Part shown: positions 1 through 9,376 of the stretch, piece by piece
Numbering within the stretch: position 1 is the first letter of the stretch
How the letters are laid out: each line of letters begins with the position of its first letter
Assembly: GCF_003390865.1 (NCBI RefSeq)
Contig: NZ_QMEJ01000005.1
Coordinates: 420,840 to 484,839 of the forward strand
DNA: 64,000 nt
Origin: Tropicimonas sp. IMCC34011
GTDB taxonomy: Bacteria; Pseudomonadota; Alphaproteobacteria; Rhodobacterales; Rhodobacteraceae
Direction: 5' to 3'
Position numbers and translations under genes: made by a program
The notes under the pieces: model-generated
What the model was told of the DNA's origin: nothing
Database searches by the model: none
What the model saw: the letters and a program-made list of their open reading frames with translations, nothing else

Positions 1-1
1 C

Positions 2-379
2 TACACGACGTGGGACGCATTCGGCATGCGCGCCGCACCCAATCCGATGACCTATCTGGCGTGGTTCTTCCTGATCTCCTCGCTCGACTTTCCGGTCATC
101 GCCCTGATCCGCCATCGCCGCCTCGCAAAGCCGCCGCCGCTGGACGGTCTCGTCCTTCGCGGCCTTATCGGGGCCGTGGTCGCCTGGGGCTCTTTCGGTT
201 CGGTGATGATCGCGACATGGCTCGACAAGGTGGGGGAGGCTGCCGTGCTGCGCGAGACCTCCACCGTCTTCGCCGCCGCCATCGGCTACCTCTTTCTGGG
301 CGAGACGGTGGGCCCGAGGCGCCTTTTCCTCATGTCGCTGATCGCAGCCGGCGCAGTGGTGGTCGAGATCTACGGCTAG
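2..379 (+). CDS. EamA/DMT-family membrane transporter, C-terminal part (cut by window edge)
   Basis: Only the C-terminal 125 residues lie in the window; the frame is open from base 2 and the start is outside. The fragment shows about four hydrophobic segments. Near its end it has the stretch LRETSTVFAAAIGYLFLGE, which is typical of the second EamA repeat, where a conserved Glu sits between the last two helices. EamA proteins are ten-helix inner-membrane exporters of metabolites such as amino acids; the substrate cannot be read from sequence. It ends 156 bases before yciB on the same strand. Family assignment is firm, function is not. Confidence 0.8.
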   Translation, partial: YTTWDAFGMRAAPNPMTYLAWFFLISSLDFPVIALIRHRRLAKPPPLDGLVLRGLIGAVVAWGSFGSVMIATWLDKVGEAAVLRETSTVFAAAIGYLFLGETVGPRRLFLMSLIAAGAVVVEIYG

Positions 380-535
380 GCTGCTCTCCTATCCGTCGTG
401 GCATGGCTTCGGTGGAGGTCCCGGCAACGGCCGGGTCGAGGACGCCTCCAGGGGGGATCCGCGACAGCGCAAACGGTTGACAACAGGGCCCCCTGTGGTG
501 TCCTCCCGGACATCCCGAGAAAGGCGAGACGGACA

Positions 536-1135
536 ATGGCGGCACGGAAGATCAATCCCTGGCTCAAGCAGGCGCTCGAGCTTGGACCACCGCTGCTCTT
601 CTTCGTCGGCTATCTGCGGATCAAGGACGACAGCTTCCTCGTCGGCGGCACCGAATATGACGGCTTCATCGTCGCCGCCGCGCTTTTCGTTCCGCTGCTG
701 CTTCTGTCCATGGCGATCCTCTGGAAGCTGACGGGCAAGCTGTCCCGGCTTCAGGCTGTCACCGCGCTCCTCGTCGTGATCTTCGGCGGGCTGACGGTGT
801 GGTTCAACGACGAGACGTTCTTCAAGATGAAGACGACCATCGTCTACGGTCTCTTCGCCGCGCTTCTGGGGATCGGCCTTCTGCGCGGTCAGTCCTGGCT
901 GGCCTGGGTGCTGGACGAATTCATGCCCATGGCGGAGGAGGGCTGGATGAAGCTGACCCGCCGCCTCGCGCTGGCCTTCGCCGTCCTTGCCATCGCCAAC
1001 GAGGTGGTCTGGCGGACCATGTCCACCGAGACTTGGGTGAAGATCGAGACCTTCGCCTTTCCCGTCGCGCTGATCCTGTTCCTCTGGACCCAGATCATGC
1101 TGCTCCAGCGCTACCTGGAAGAGCCGGAGGGGTAG
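536..1135 (+). CDS. yciB: Inner membrane-spanning protein YciB / septation protein A family
   Basis: This 199-residue protein has a short basic N-terminus (MAARKINPWLKQALELGPP) and then about five to six hydrophobic helices. The conserved N-terminal pattern of Leu-Glu-x-Gly-Pro-x-x-x-Phe and the later stretch NEVVWRTMSTETWVKIETF are family hallmarks. YciB/IspZ proteins sit in the inner membrane and have been tied to cell-envelope synthesis and septation; the biochemical role is unknown. The ATG at 536 was chosen over an upstream alternative at 398 because family homology begins there and a purine-rich GAAAGGCGAG lies just upstream. Confidence 0.9.
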   Translation: MAARKINPWLKQALELGPPLLFFVGYLRIKDDSFLVGGTEYDGFIVAAALFVPLLLLSMAILWKLTGKLSRLQAVTALLVVIFGGLTVWFNDETFFKMKTTIVYGLFAALLGIGLLRGQSWLAWVLDEFMPMAEEGWMKLTRRLALAFAVLAIANEVVWRTMSTETWVKIETFAFPVALILFLWTQIMLLQRYLEEPEG

Positions 1136-1184
1136 CGGGCCTTCTGCGCCGGGCGGGATGAGCCGCGGGGCTTCCGAGCCTTCG

Positions 1185-2495
1185 TCAGTGCATGATGGCC
1201 TCTTCCTTGACGAACATGTTGGCCCACGCCCGGTCGATCAGCTCCGGAGACATCTGGTAGGGAATGCCCTCGAAATCGCAGATCGCCATCATCTGGTCGA
1301 TCAGGAAGACCGGCTGGTAATTGGCGTAGACGTTGTCGATTGAGGGGTATTTCGACTTCAGCAGATGGACGAGGGCGGCCTGGTCGAGGGGCATGCCCTT
1401 CTTCCTCGCCACCAGTGCGAAGATCTTGAGGAAGTCCTCCTGCCCCGGACCGTCGATCTTGATCTTGAAGAAGATCCGCCGGAGCGCCGCCTTGTCGAAG
1501 ATTTCGTTCGGGTGGAAGTTGGTCGAGAAGATGACGAGCGTGTCGAACGGCACCTCGAATTTCTCCCCCGATTGCAGGGCGAGGATGTCCCGCCCTTCCT
1601 CGAGCGGCACGATCCAGCGGTTCACCAGCGCCTGTGGCGGCTCCGCCTGCCGGCCGAGGTCGTCGACGATGAAGATCCCGCCGGTGGACTTGAGTTGCAG
1701 GGGGGCCTGGTAGGTCCGCGCCGTGGGGTTGTAGACGAGATCGAGCATGTCGAGGGACAACTCGCCGCCGGTGATCACGGTCGGCCGTTCGCAGCGCACG
1801 TAGCGCGAATCGAAGCGGGTCCCGCTGCGGCGAAGCTGGGTCGGATCGTCCTCCTGCGTCTCCGCGGCGGAGTGCACGATGGGATCGTAGACGGTGATGA
1901 CCTGACCGGCATACTCGATGGCGCGGGGAACGTAGATCCTGTCCCCCATCGCATCGCGGATCCCGTTGGAGATGGAGGACTTCCCGTTTCCGGGCGGCCC
2001 GTACATCAGGATGGAGCGGCCCGAGGTCACGGCGGGGCCGAGCTGATCGAGGAGCGTCGGCGGCAGGATGAGATGACCCATCGCCCGGGTCAGCTCGGCC
2101 CGCCTGATGCGCACGTTGCGGATGGACTGGCGCTCGACCTGCTCGCGATAGACGTCCAGCGGGACGGGCATGGCGCCGAAATATTCGGATTGCGCAAGGG
2201 CGTCGAGCGCGCGGGACTTGCCGGCATCGGTCAACTGGTAGCCCATCTCTCCGCCCGAATTGGCATGGAGCGTCCCGGTCGCCTCGATCAGCTTCTGCGA
2301 GCGGACGAGATCGACGAGCTCCTGCGTGACCGGCACAGGCAGGCAGATCGCGCGGGCGATGTCGCTGACGAGATCCGCATTTTTGCGGAACATCGTCTTG
2401 AGCAGGATCTCCCGCATCATCACCGGCGGTAATTGCATGTCGTCCAGCCGGCGGGGTGCCGGCGGCGCGATCACGTTGCCGATCTCCATGTTCAT
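1185..2495 (-). CDS. AAA-type ATPase associated with the Tad pilus locus
   Basis: A 436-residue soluble protein with one AAA module in its centre: Walker A GPPGNGKS at residues 166-173, Walker B IFIVDDLG at about 274-281, and a sensor-1-like FSTN at about 323-326. The first 150 residues look like a winged-helix or helical adaptor and have no clear motif. It is the last gene of the minus-strand run of tad genes, about 120 bases after the prepilin peptidase, so it probably assists pilus assembly or its regulation. Known Tad systems already have the CpaF motor ATPase, so this one is accessory. The exact role is unknown. There are two possible ATG starts (2495, 2489), neither with a strong Shine-Dalgarno. 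Confidence 0.75.
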   Translation of the reverse strand: MNMEIGNVIAPPAPRRLDDMQLPPVMMREILLKTMFRKNADLVSDIARAICLPVPVTQELVDLVRSQKLIEATGTLHANSGGEMGYQLTDAGKSRALDALAQSEYFGAMPVPLDVYREQVERQSIRNVRIRRAELTRAMGHLILPPTLLDQLGPAVTSGRSILMYGPPGNGKSSISNGIRDAMGDRIYVPRAIEYAGQVITVYDPIVHSAAETQEDDPTQLRRSGTRFDSRYVRCERPTVITGGELSLDMLDLVYNPTARTYQAPLQLKSTGGIFIVDDLGRQAEPPQALVNRWIVPLEEGRDILALQSGEKFEVPFDTLVIFSTNFHPNEIFDKAALRRIFFKIKIDGPGQEDFLKIFALVARKKGMPLDQAALVHLLKSKYPSIDNVYANYQPVFLIDQMMAICDFEGIPYQMSPELIDRAWANMFVKEEAIMH

Positions 2496-2611
2496 CGAAA
2501 CTGGGCCCCATCGCTTGGCGCCCCGCCGGTCGCGGGGCCGATCGGCCCAATCCTTGGCCCCGATTTATGGCCGAATGATGGACCTTCCGCGCCGCTTCTC
2601 CGGCCGGCGCC

Positions 2612-3109
2612 TCAAACGCCCCAGGCCGCGGCAAACCCGAGGTAAAGCGCGAGCGCGGGACCGAGGGCGAGCCCCATCGGAAAGTCCTTTCGCGTCAGGC
2701 TTTCCCAGCCCGGCAAGGCGCGGCGGACCGCACCGATCGAGCGAAGCCCGCGGTGGAGGGCGAAGACGACGATGAGGACGAGCGCCAGGAGCTGGATGAA
2801 GGCGAAGAGGTCCGCCAGCGCGACGAACGGCGCCATGGCGGCAGCAAACTTGGCATCGCCCGCGCCGACAAGCCTGACGAGGTTCAGCAGGAACCCGAGC
2901 ACGATGACCACGGCGACATGGAGGCATCGCCCGGCATAATCCCCAAAATCGAGCACGAACGGCCCCAGAACGGCAAAGACCGCGAGGGCGGCCAGCACGG
3001 CGCGATTCGGGATCTTCATGCGCCGCAGGTCGCTCAGCGCCACCCAGATGCAGATCGGCAGCATCGGGATCAGGAAGACGATCGCGGCCTCGGCCGGCGT
3101 CGCGAGCAC
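2612..3109 (-). CDS. cpaA: Prepilin peptidase, A24 family (CpaA/TadV)
   Basis: A 165-residue polytopic membrane aspartyl protease that should cleave, and in most family members methylate, the Flp prepilin leader at the inner membrane. The two catalytic aspartates are visible: Asp27 in SDLRRMKIPN and Asp85 in the GxGD motif (VGAGDAKF). Like other CpaA/TadV enzymes it is short and lacks the N-terminal zinc/methylase domain of PilD. The start codon is GTG at 3109, only 4 bases after the stop of the preceding TPR gene, with GGAGCTG as ribosome-binding site, so the two are translationally coupled. Confidence 0.88.
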   Translation of the reverse strand: MLATPAEAAIVFLIPMLPICIWVALSDLRRMKIPNRAVLAALAVFAVLGPFVLDFGDYAGRCLHVAVVIVLGFLLNLVRLVGAGDAKFAAAMAPFVALADLFAFIQLLALVLIVVFALHRGLRSIGAVRRALPGWESLTRKDFPMGLALGPALALYLGFAAAWGV

Positions 3110-3113
3110 CGGT

Positions 3114-3965
3114 TCAGCTCCGCGCGCCCTCGAGCGCCGTCAGCGCCCGCGCGGCATCCTCGAAATGCTGCGGATGGGTGTCGATGGCGTCGCGAAGGAG
3201 GGATTTGCCGATCTCCACATCACCCTGCTTGATCGCCGTCAGCGCCATCGTGTGCAGAAGCTGTGCCCGCTCGGTCTGGTTCACATCGACGATGGGGAGC
3301 TGGTAGCGGCGCTGGGCCCCGCGGGCGAGGACGAGATTGTTCTTGGCGGTGAAGAGACCGGGATCGTACTTGATCGCCTCGCCGAACAGGCGTTCGGCCT
3401 CGAGATACTCGCCCCGCGAGAGTTTCGAATAGCCCCAGTTGTTGAGAACGCCGGACGGCCGCGTGGTCAGTCCGACGGCGGTTTCGTAGAAGCTGTCCGC
3501 CTTTGCCCATTCCTTGTTGCCGTCGGCGATCATCGCCTCGAGCTTGTAGCGCGTGTAGGTCTCGTGGGTGGGGGGCACGGCATCGAGGACCGCCTCCGCC
3601 TTGTCCCATTGGCCCGCGCGGATGAGCGCATCGGCGTAGGAGACCTGGTCCCCGGCGGACGCGCCGGCCATGGTCGTCACCCTGGACCACGCGCCCGCGG
3701 CTTCGACGTTCAGGTTCGCCTTTACCAGCGCCTTGCCGAGATTGCGCTGCAGATCGATCCGTTCCGGCTTCTCGGCCGTTGCGCGCTTGAAGTAGGCGAC
3801 AGCCTCTGCGGGATCGGCCACCGACAGCATGATGTCGGAGAGGTTGTTCTCGTCGATGGCGTTGACGCTCTGGACCGCTCGGTCCACGTCGCTGCCCTTC
3901 TCGCCGCAGGCACCCAGAAGGGCCGCCCCGCCGAAGGCCAGGATCGCAAGGATCGGGTGGCGCAT
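3114..3965 (-). CDS. tadD: TPR lipoprotein, TadD-like
   Basis: A 283-residue protein beginning with a lipoprotein signal (MRHPILAILAFGGAALLGAC; lipobox LGAC, Cys20), followed by tetratricopeptide-like helical repeats. TadD-type TPR lipoproteins help localise or assemble the secretin of Tad pili; that role is inferred from family and position. The reading frame is open further upstream, but the ATG at 3965 gives the signal peptide and lies just after the preceding TPR gene, so it is the likely start. It lies between another TPR lipoprotein and the prepilin peptidase. Confidence 0.82.
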   Translation of the reverse strand: MRHPILAILAFGGAALLGACGEKGSDVDRAVQSVNAIDENNLSDIMLSVADPAEAVAYFKRATAEKPERIDLQRNLGKALVKANLNVEAAGAWSRVTTMAGASAGDQVSYADALIRAGQWDKAEAVLDAVPPTHETYTRYKLEAMIADGNKEWAKADSFYETAVGLTTRPSGVLNNWGYSKLSRGEYLEAERLFGEAIKYDPGLFTAKNNLVLARGAQRRYQLPIVDVNQTERAQLLHTMALTAIKQGDVEIGKSLLRDAIDTHPQHFEDAARALTALEGARS

Positions 3966-3993
3966 GAACTGCGTCCTTTTTGCTCGCTCTGCC

Positions 3994-4563
3994 TCAGGGC
4001 GTCGCCAGGATGCGGTATTGTCCGCTCCCCCGGCGCACCAGGTCGTAATTCTCGTTTTCCTCAGCGTAGGCAGGATTCTCCAGCAGGGCGAGTGCGCGGC
4101 GGAGATTTTCGCGGATCTGGGCAGATTGGCCACTGTCGAGGGCAAAGGCGGTGCGGAAGGTGCGCGCGGCCTCGCCGGTCTCGCCCTGTTCCATGAGCAC
4201 GACGCCGAGGTTGTTCCATGCCGGCGGGAAGGTCTCGTCCTCCTCGATGGCACGCCGCAGAAGGCGCTCCGCCTGTCCGAGGCGCCCCAGCTTGAGATTG
4301 GCCGAACCGATGGCCGAGAGCGTGTCCACGTTGAGCCCCTGCTCGGCGGCGGCGCGGTAATAGGCCTTGAGCGCCAACTCGAAATACCCCGCCGCCATCA
4401 GCCTGTGCCCGACGACGAGCCCGTCCACGGCGTCCTGAACCTCGGGCGTGCCCTCCGGGGCGGCCGGCCCCTCGATCTCGGAGCCGAGGCGCATGTCCTC
4501 CTGCCCCCGCCCGCAGGAGAGGAGCACGAAGGCGAGGAGGAAAAGAGAAAGCTGGCGGCGCAT
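3994..4563 (-). CDS. Second TPR lipoprotein of the Tad locus
   Basis: About 189 residues with an N-terminal lipoprotein signal (MRRQLSLFLLAFVLLSC; lipobox LLSC) and at least two TPR units in the middle, one being PPAWNNLGVVLMEQGETGEA. It follows tadC on the minus strand. Two adjacent ATGs (4566, 4563) have a CAGGG element immediately upstream, and the second has the better spacing; a farther ATG at 4608 would put extra charged residues before the signal. Tandem TPR lipoproteins suggest scaffold roles for the outer-membrane pilus complex, which is an inference. Confidence 0.8.
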   Translation of the reverse strand: MRRQLSLFLLAFVLLSCGRGQEDMRLGSEIEGPAAPEGTPEVQDAVDGLVVGHRLMAAGYFELALKAYYRAAAEQGLNVDTLSAIGSANLKLGRLGQAERLLRRAIEEDETFPPAWNNLGVVLMEQGETGEAARTFRTAFALDSGQSAQIRENLRRALALLENPAYAEENENYDLVRRGSGQYRILATP

Positions 4564-4638
4564 CATCGCCCTGACCATCGCCTCAAGCGGGCGGAACGCC
4601 AAGCCCACGTTCTCGCGAGAGGGCCCCGGGCCGGGGAC

Positions 4639-5640
4639 TCAGCCGTTCAGGATCATCATGACGTAGATGTCGTAGATGGACGGGCCGATCAGGATGATGA
4701 GAAGCGGCGGCACGGTGAACATCATCGTGCCCAGCGTCAGCTTGGTGGGCAGGACGTTTGCCTTTTCCTCGGCCCGCATCACGCGCTTGTCCCGCATCTC
4801 GGCGGCGAAGATCCGCAGCGCTTCGGCGATGGACGTGCCGAAGGAGGCGGACTGGATCAGCACGGTGATGAAGGAGGAGACGTCCGGCACACCGCAGCGG
4901 GCGGACATGTCCTTCAGGACCGAGACCTTGTCCTTGCCGGCCTTCATCTCGTGGCTGACGATCTCGAACTCCTCGGAGAGGGCAGGGTAGCCCGCGCGGG
5001 TTTCCTTGCTGACGCGGATGATCGCCTGTTCGAGCGACTGCCCCGCTTCGACGCACACCAGCATCATGTCGAGCGAATCCGGAAACCCCTCAACGATTTC
5101 CTGCTGCCGGGACTGGAGGCGGCGCTGCACCCAGTACTTAGGGAGGTAGTAGCCGATGGCGCCCGGGATCAGGACGTAGAGGATCATCGACTGCATCGAG
5201 GCGTCGCCATTGGCCGATTTCAGCACGGCGGCGAGACAGCCGAGCAGGAGGAACCCGAGGCCGAGGATCAACTGCGCGGCGTGGAACGCGCGCACCGCGG
5301 CCTTCGAACGATAGCCCGCGCGCATCATGGTCAGACGTGCGGAGGACATCTCTTCAGCGTCCTGCGGCTCGAGGAAGGTGGCGTACTTGTCGAGCTTCTC
5401 GGTGGCGCGGCTGCGCTCCTGCCTCAGAGCCTTGCCACCCTTCGGCGCGTCCTTGTCCGGCGCAGTCCTGCGAGTGCGGGTTTCCTCCTTCAGCCGGTCG
5501 AGCGGATCCTGCTTGCGGGCGAGGAAGACGGGGAGCGACAACGCGATGAGCAGCACGCCGAGAAGACCGATGGCGTAGAGCGGCCCGAGAACGCCGAAGC
5601 GATCCACGAGGGCGTCGTTGATGGTATCGAGAAAGTCCAT
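4639..5640 (-). CDS. tadC: Tad pilus inner-membrane platform protein TadC (T2SS F family)
   Basis: A 333-residue membrane protein with an N-terminal helix, a basic cytoplasmic linker (about residues 45-85), a pair of helices around residues 120-165, and a type II secretion F domain after GFPDSLDMMLVCVEAGQSL. It ends with a terminal helix (PPLLIILIGPSIYDIYVMMI). TadB and TadC form the inner-membrane platform through which the CpaF motor drives Flp pilin assembly. The start ATG at 5640 is 8 bases after the tadB stop, indicating a coupled pair. Confidence 0.92.
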   Translation of the reverse strand: MDFLDTINDALVDRFGVLGPLYAIGLLGVLLIALSLPVFLARKQDPLDRLKEETRTRRTAPDKDAPKGGKALRQERSRATEKLDKYATFLEPQDAEEMSSARLTMMRAGYRSKAAVRAFHAAQLILGLGFLLLGCLAAVLKSANGDASMQSMILYVLIPGAIGYYLPKYWVQRRLQSRQQEIVEGFPDSLDMMLVCVEAGQSLEQAIIRVSKETRAGYPALSEEFEIVSHEMKAGKDKVSVLKDMSARCGVPDVSSFITVLIQSASFGTSIAEALRIFAAEMRDKRVMRAEEKANVLPTKLTLGTMMFTVPPLLIILIGPSIYDIYVMMILNG

Positions 5641-5648
5641 GAGCGCCC

Positions 5649-6617
5649 TCAGACCTTGATGTTGACCATGATCTTCATGAAGATCACGTTGACCACGAGG
5701 AACGCGCCGACGACCAGGCAGGCCGGGATGAACAGCGAGGTTTCCTTGACCGCGTCATAGTAGGTCGGCTGAAGCACGTTGATGGCGATCAGCGCGAGGA
5801 CAGGGAAGACCGAGAGGAACATTCCCGACCACTTCGCCTCCGCCGTGATCGCCTTCACCCTGCGGAAGAGCTTGAAGCGCGAGCGGATCACCTTCGCGAG
5901 CCCGTCGAGGATCTCCGCGAGGTTGCCCCCCGATTGCTGCTGGATCGTCACCGCAACGGCGAGGAACCGGAGATCCTGCATGTCCATCCGTTCGGCGAAG
6001 GCTTTCAGGGCTTCCGACATGTCCCGTCCGTAGGCGGCCTCGTCAGCGATCACGCCGAACTCGGAGCCGAGCGGATCGGCGACTTCCCTCGCGACGATGC
6101 CGATGGCGGAGGAGAAGGGGTGACCGACGCGCAGCGAGCGCACCATCAGCTCGACCGCGTCCGGAAGCTGCTCCTCGATGAGGCCGAGGCGCTTCTTCGC
6201 CTTGTTGTTCACCCAGGTGTAGACCCCGCCTACCCCCATCGCGATCGCGACAACGATGCGCACGGCGAGCCCCGCCTCGGTGGCGACGCTCAGGCCGACG
6301 AAGGCCATCGCGCTCAGAAGCGCCATCACCGCGATGAGCTGGATCGGCGTGAAGGCGATGTTGGCCTTCTGCGCCTTGTCCGCCAGAATCGCGTAGAGTG
6401 GGATGCCCCTCGCGTTCATGTGCTGGCTCATCTCCTTGCGGAGCTGTTCGAGCACCTCTTCGCGGCGTCCGCCCTTCTCCAGCAGGTCGAGCCTGCGGTT
6501 CACCCGGCTGTTGAGGCTGATCGACTTGCCGAAGACGGTGAGATAGATGCCCTCCACCATCGCCAGCACGGCGATGAAGATGAGCCCGTAGATCAGCGGT
6601 TCTGCCGAGATGGTCAT
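5649..6617 (-). CDS. tadB: Tad pilus inner-membrane platform protein TadB (T2SS F family)
   Basis: A 322-residue protein with an N-terminal membrane helix, two central helices (about residues 100-140) and an F-domain beginning near DAVELMVRSLRVGHPFSSA. The stretch IQQQSGGNLAEILDGLAKVIR is characteristic of the second half of T2SSF domains, and the protein ends in two further helices. It is the partner of TadC in the pilus platform. It lies 12 bases after the cpaF stop, in one tight run cpaF-tadB-tadC. Confidence 0.93.
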   Translation of the reverse strand: MTISAEPLIYGLIFIAVLAMVEGIYLTVFGKSISLNSRVNRRLDLLEKGGRREEVLEQLRKEMSQHMNARGIPLYAILADKAQKANIAFTPIQLIAVMALLSAMAFVGLSVATEAGLAVRIVVAIAMGVGGVYTWVNNKAKKRLGLIEEQLPDAVELMVRSLRVGHPFSSAIGIVAREVADPLGSEFGVIADEAAYGRDMSEALKAFAERMDMQDLRFLAVAVTIQQQSGGNLAEILDGLAKVIRSRFKLFRRVKAITAEAKWSGMFLSVFPVLALIAINVLQPTYYDAVKETSLFIPACLVVGAFLVVNVIFMKIMVNIKV

Positions 6618-6629
6618 TATGCGCCCGTT

Positions 6630-8090
6630 CTATCCGACAATCGGATCGTAGATGCTGGCGGGCAGGTCGTACCCCCATTGCTTGAAGCGATCCGCGTAGT
6701 AGGACCGCACGCCGGATGCGTTGAACCGGCCGATGATCTTGCCGTCCGGCCCGAGACCCTGACGCTCGTAGCGGAAGATCTCCTGCATCGAGATGACCTC
6801 CCCCTCCATTCCGGTGATCTCGGTGACCGAGACCATGCGGCGGGAGCCGTCCTGCAGGCGGCTGGCCTGGACGATCAGGTTCACGGCGCTTGCGATCTGG
6901 CTGCGGACGGCCTTGAGCGGCATCTCGATGCCGGCCATCGCGATCATGTTCTCGAGGCGGGAGATCCCGTCCCGCGCGGAGTTGGCGTGGATCGTGGTCA
7001 TCGAGCCGTCATGGCCGGTATTCATGGCCTGGAGCATGTCGATCACCTCCTCGCCGCGTGTCTCGCCGACGATGATGCGGTCGGGCCGCATCCGCAGGGC
7101 GTTCTTCAGGCAGTCCCGCTGGGAGACGGCGCCCCGCCCCTCGACGTTGGCCGGGCGGCTTTCCATTCGGCCGACATGGGTCTGCTGAAGCTGGAGTTCG
7201 GCGGTGTCCTCGATGGTCAGGATACGCTCCGAATTGCCGATGAAGGAGGAGAGCGCATTGAGCGTCGTCGTCTTGCCCGAACCGGTTCCGCCCGAGACGA
7301 TGATGTTCAGCCGGCAGGCGACGGCGGCTTCGAGATAGGCGGCGATGTCGTCCGTGAAGGCGCCGAACCGGACAAGATCGTCGATCCCGAGCTTCTCCTT
7401 CTTGAACTTCCGGATCGAGACGAGCGAGCCGTCCACCGCGATCGGCGGAACCATGGCATTGAAACGGGAGCCATCCGAGAGGCGGGCGTCCACGTAAGGG
7501 TTGCTTTCGTCGACCCGGCGGCCGACGGCGGAGACGATCTTGTCGATGATCCGCAGCAGGTGCCGCTCGTCCTTGAAGGTGATCTCGGTCAGCTCCAGCC
7601 TGCCGTCGCGCTCCACGAAGATCTGCCGTGGGCCGTTGACGAGGATGTCGTTGACGGTGTCGTCCTTCAGCAGGGGCTCGAGAGGGCCGAGACCGGTCAC
7701 CTCGTTGTAGAGGTCGTTCTGGAGAGTCGCCCGCTCCTCCTTGTTGAGGACGATCGACATCTCCTCGAGGCTCTCCTGCGCGATGGCGGAGATCTCGGCG
7801 CGCAGGTCCGATTCGGTGGCCGTTTCGAGCGCGGCGAGGTTCAGGCTGTCGAGGAGGCGCTTGTGCACCTCCACCTTGATCTCGGAGAACTTCTCCTTCC
7901 GCTTCTTCTCCCTGTCCTCTGGCGCGGCCTGCGCGGCGATCCTGGGGCGTGCGGCCTCCATCGCCCGCCGCGGGGGGCGGGGCGTCTCGGCAGGAACGGG
8001 CGCTGCCGCTTTCGCCTGCTGCGGGGTTTCCGGGCGCTGCGGCGCGACCGTATCGGGGGCGGGGCGCTGCTTCTTGTATTTCGAGAACAT
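6630..8090 (-). CDS. cpaF: Tad pilus assembly motor ATPase (CpaF/TadA)
   Basis: A 486-residue secretion ATPase that powers pilus extension, and perhaps retraction, from the cytoplasmic face. After a proline/alanine-rich N-terminal region (about residues 1-60) it has the GspE/PilT-type core: Walker A GGTGSGKT at 267-274, an Asp-box region [10 protein letters not shown], atypical Walker [12 protein letters not shown] around 338-348, and a His-box TTIHAN around 365-370. The ATG at 8090 is preceded by GGAGGCGACCCG, a strong ribosome-binding site; the longer upstream reading frame overlaps cpaE and is not used. The gene order cpaE-cpaF-tadB-tadC is standard for Tad loci. Confidence 0.95.
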   Translation of the reverse strand: MFSKYKKQRPAPDTVAPQRPETPQQAKAAAPVPAETPRPPRRAMEAARPRIAAQAAPEDREKKRKEKFSEIKVEVHKRLLDSLNLAALETATESDLRAEISAIAQESLEEMSIVLNKEERATLQNDLYNEVTGLGPLEPLLKDDTVNDILVNGPRQIFVERDGRLELTEITFKDERHLLRIIDKIVSAVGRRVDESNPYVDARLSDGSRFNAMVPPIAVDGSLVSIRKFKKEKLGIDDLVRFGAFTDDIAAYLEAAVACRLNIIVSGGTGSGKTTTLNALSSFIGNSERILTIEDTAELQLQQTHVGRMESRPANVEGRGAVSQRDCLKNALRMRPDRIIVGETRGEEVIDMLQAMNTGHDGSMTTIHANSARDGISRLENMIAMAGIEMPLKAVRSQIASAVNLIVQASRLQDGSRRMVSVTEITGMEGEVISMQEIFRYERQGLGPDGKIIGRFNASGVRSYYADRFKQWGYDLPASIYDPIVG

Positions 8091-8116
8091 CGGGTCGCCT
8101 CCGGGCGGATGGAGCG

Positions 8117-9376
8117 TCAGCTTTCGGCGCGAACTCTGGCGATATCGTGGAGGGAGGTGGCCAGTTTCAGGATTTCTTTGCGCAGGGGCGATTTCTTCGC
8201 GCCCTCGGCCAGAGTCTCCCCCTGGTCGTTGCACTGCGTCACCTGCCGCCCGCCATCGGGCAATTGCAGCTCGATCGTGATGTCGAGGCTTTCGGCGAGG
8301 CGTCTGGCACGGGACTTGCCTTGCAGGTCGGTAAACCTGGGCGCGCGGTTGAGACCGTAGCGGATGCGCTCCGTGGGCAGGTCCTCGCCCTTCAGGAGCC
8401 GGTTGAAGCGCAGCGCGTTCTGGGCCGATCGCATGTCCAGCTCGATCAGGGCAAAGTAGACGTCCGCCGCGTGCAGCACGGTTTCGGACCATGCGACGAG
8501 TGTGCTCGGCATGTCCACGACGACGAAGTCGAAATGCGCGCGCGCCATGTCCAGAACGGCGGCGATGTCCTCCGGAGCCACGAGATCCAGCGGAAGGATG
8601 TCCGGCGGGGCGGTCAGGACATGCAGCTTCTCGGAGTGGGTCTGAAGCGCGCCGTGAAAGACGTCCGCATCCATCGCGCCGGTATCGGCCAGCATCTCGT
8701 AGACCACGTCCCGCCGTTGCAGGTCGAGGGCGGTGGAGACGGAGCCGTACTGCAGGTCGAGATCGATGAGGCAGACCTTGGGCGGCTCTTCCTTCTTCCG
8801 GCCCTGACCGGCCAGTTCCCATGCGAGGTTCACCGCGAAGGTCGTCGCGCCTACGCCCCCCGCGAGGCCATGCACCGCGAGGATCGCGCCGTCCCGGTCG
8901 CCCTTGCCTGCGCGCGGGGCGGCGGCCGCGGCATCGGGGCCACCGGGCTCGGCGTGCGGCAGCTCCGGCGTCCGAATGCGGTCGATGGCCTCGTGAAGGG
9001 CATTCTCGGGAAGCGGGTAGGGGAGGAATTCGCGGGCCCCGATGCGCAAGAGGCGGTGCAGCGCGGTCGGCCGCACGTCCTTCGCCACGAGAAGCACGGC
9101 GATGTCGCGCCGCCCTGCAGCGCGGATCACGTCACCCACGAGCGTCTCGCTCTCCTCGTCCTGATCGTCGATGGCAACGACGACGAATTCGAGGGACCCG
9201 GCGTCCGGTTGCCCGAGAAAGGTCAGACCGTCCCCCAGCGAGAGGTCCCCCCAGTTCTCGCCAAGCTCGGTCTCCATGTCCTCGATCAGCAGATCGAAGT
9301 TCTGCACATCCCTGCTGATGGTGCAGGCGGAGATCGGCGCCGGTTCCGGCTGCAAGGCTGCACTGCTCGTCGTCAT
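8117..9376 (-). CDS. cpaE: Pilus assembly protein CpaE/TadZ (atypical MinD-like ATPase)
   Basis: A 419-residue protein with an N-terminal receiver-like domain (about residues 60-135) and a C-terminal ParA/MinD fold. The deviant Walker A region reads HGLAGGVGATT (169-179). The position where classical P-loops have a Lys before the Thr pair is Ala, and no signature lysine is seen at the front. A Walker A'-like LIDLDLQYGS follows at about 203-212. TadZ/CpaE proteins position the pilus machinery, often at a cell pole, and many have an atypical nucleotide site. It lies 26 bases upstream of cpaF, after a 264-base spacer from the small lipoprotein gene. Confidence 0.87.
   Translation of the reverse strand: MTTSSAALQPEPAPISACTISRDVQNFDLLIEDMETELGENWGDLSLGDGLTFLGQPDAGSLEFVVVAIDDQDEESETLVGDVIRAAGRRDIAVLLVAKDVRPTALHRLLRIGAREFLPYPLPENALHEAIDRIRTPELPHAEPGGPDAAAAAPRAGKGDRDGAILAVHGLAGGVGATTFAVNLAWELAGQGRKKEEPPKVCLIDLDLQYGSVSTALDLQRRDVVYEMLADTGAMDADVFHGALQTHSEKLHVLTAPPDILPLDLVAPEDIAAVLDMARAHFDFVVVDMPSTLVAWSETVLHAADVYFALIELDMRSAQNALRFNRLLKGEDLPTERIRYGLNRAPRFTDLQGKSRARRLAESLDITIELQLPDGGRQVTQCNDQGETLAEGAKKSPLRKEILKLATSLHDIARVRAES

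Noticed and set aside
1365..2432. Plus-strand frame opposite the AAA ATPase
   Set aside because: Shadow of a gene with intact Walker motifs.
5934..8360. 808-codon plus-strand frame over tadB/cpaF
   Set aside because: Shadow of tadB and cpaF; translation is His/Asp/Arg-rich with no domain.
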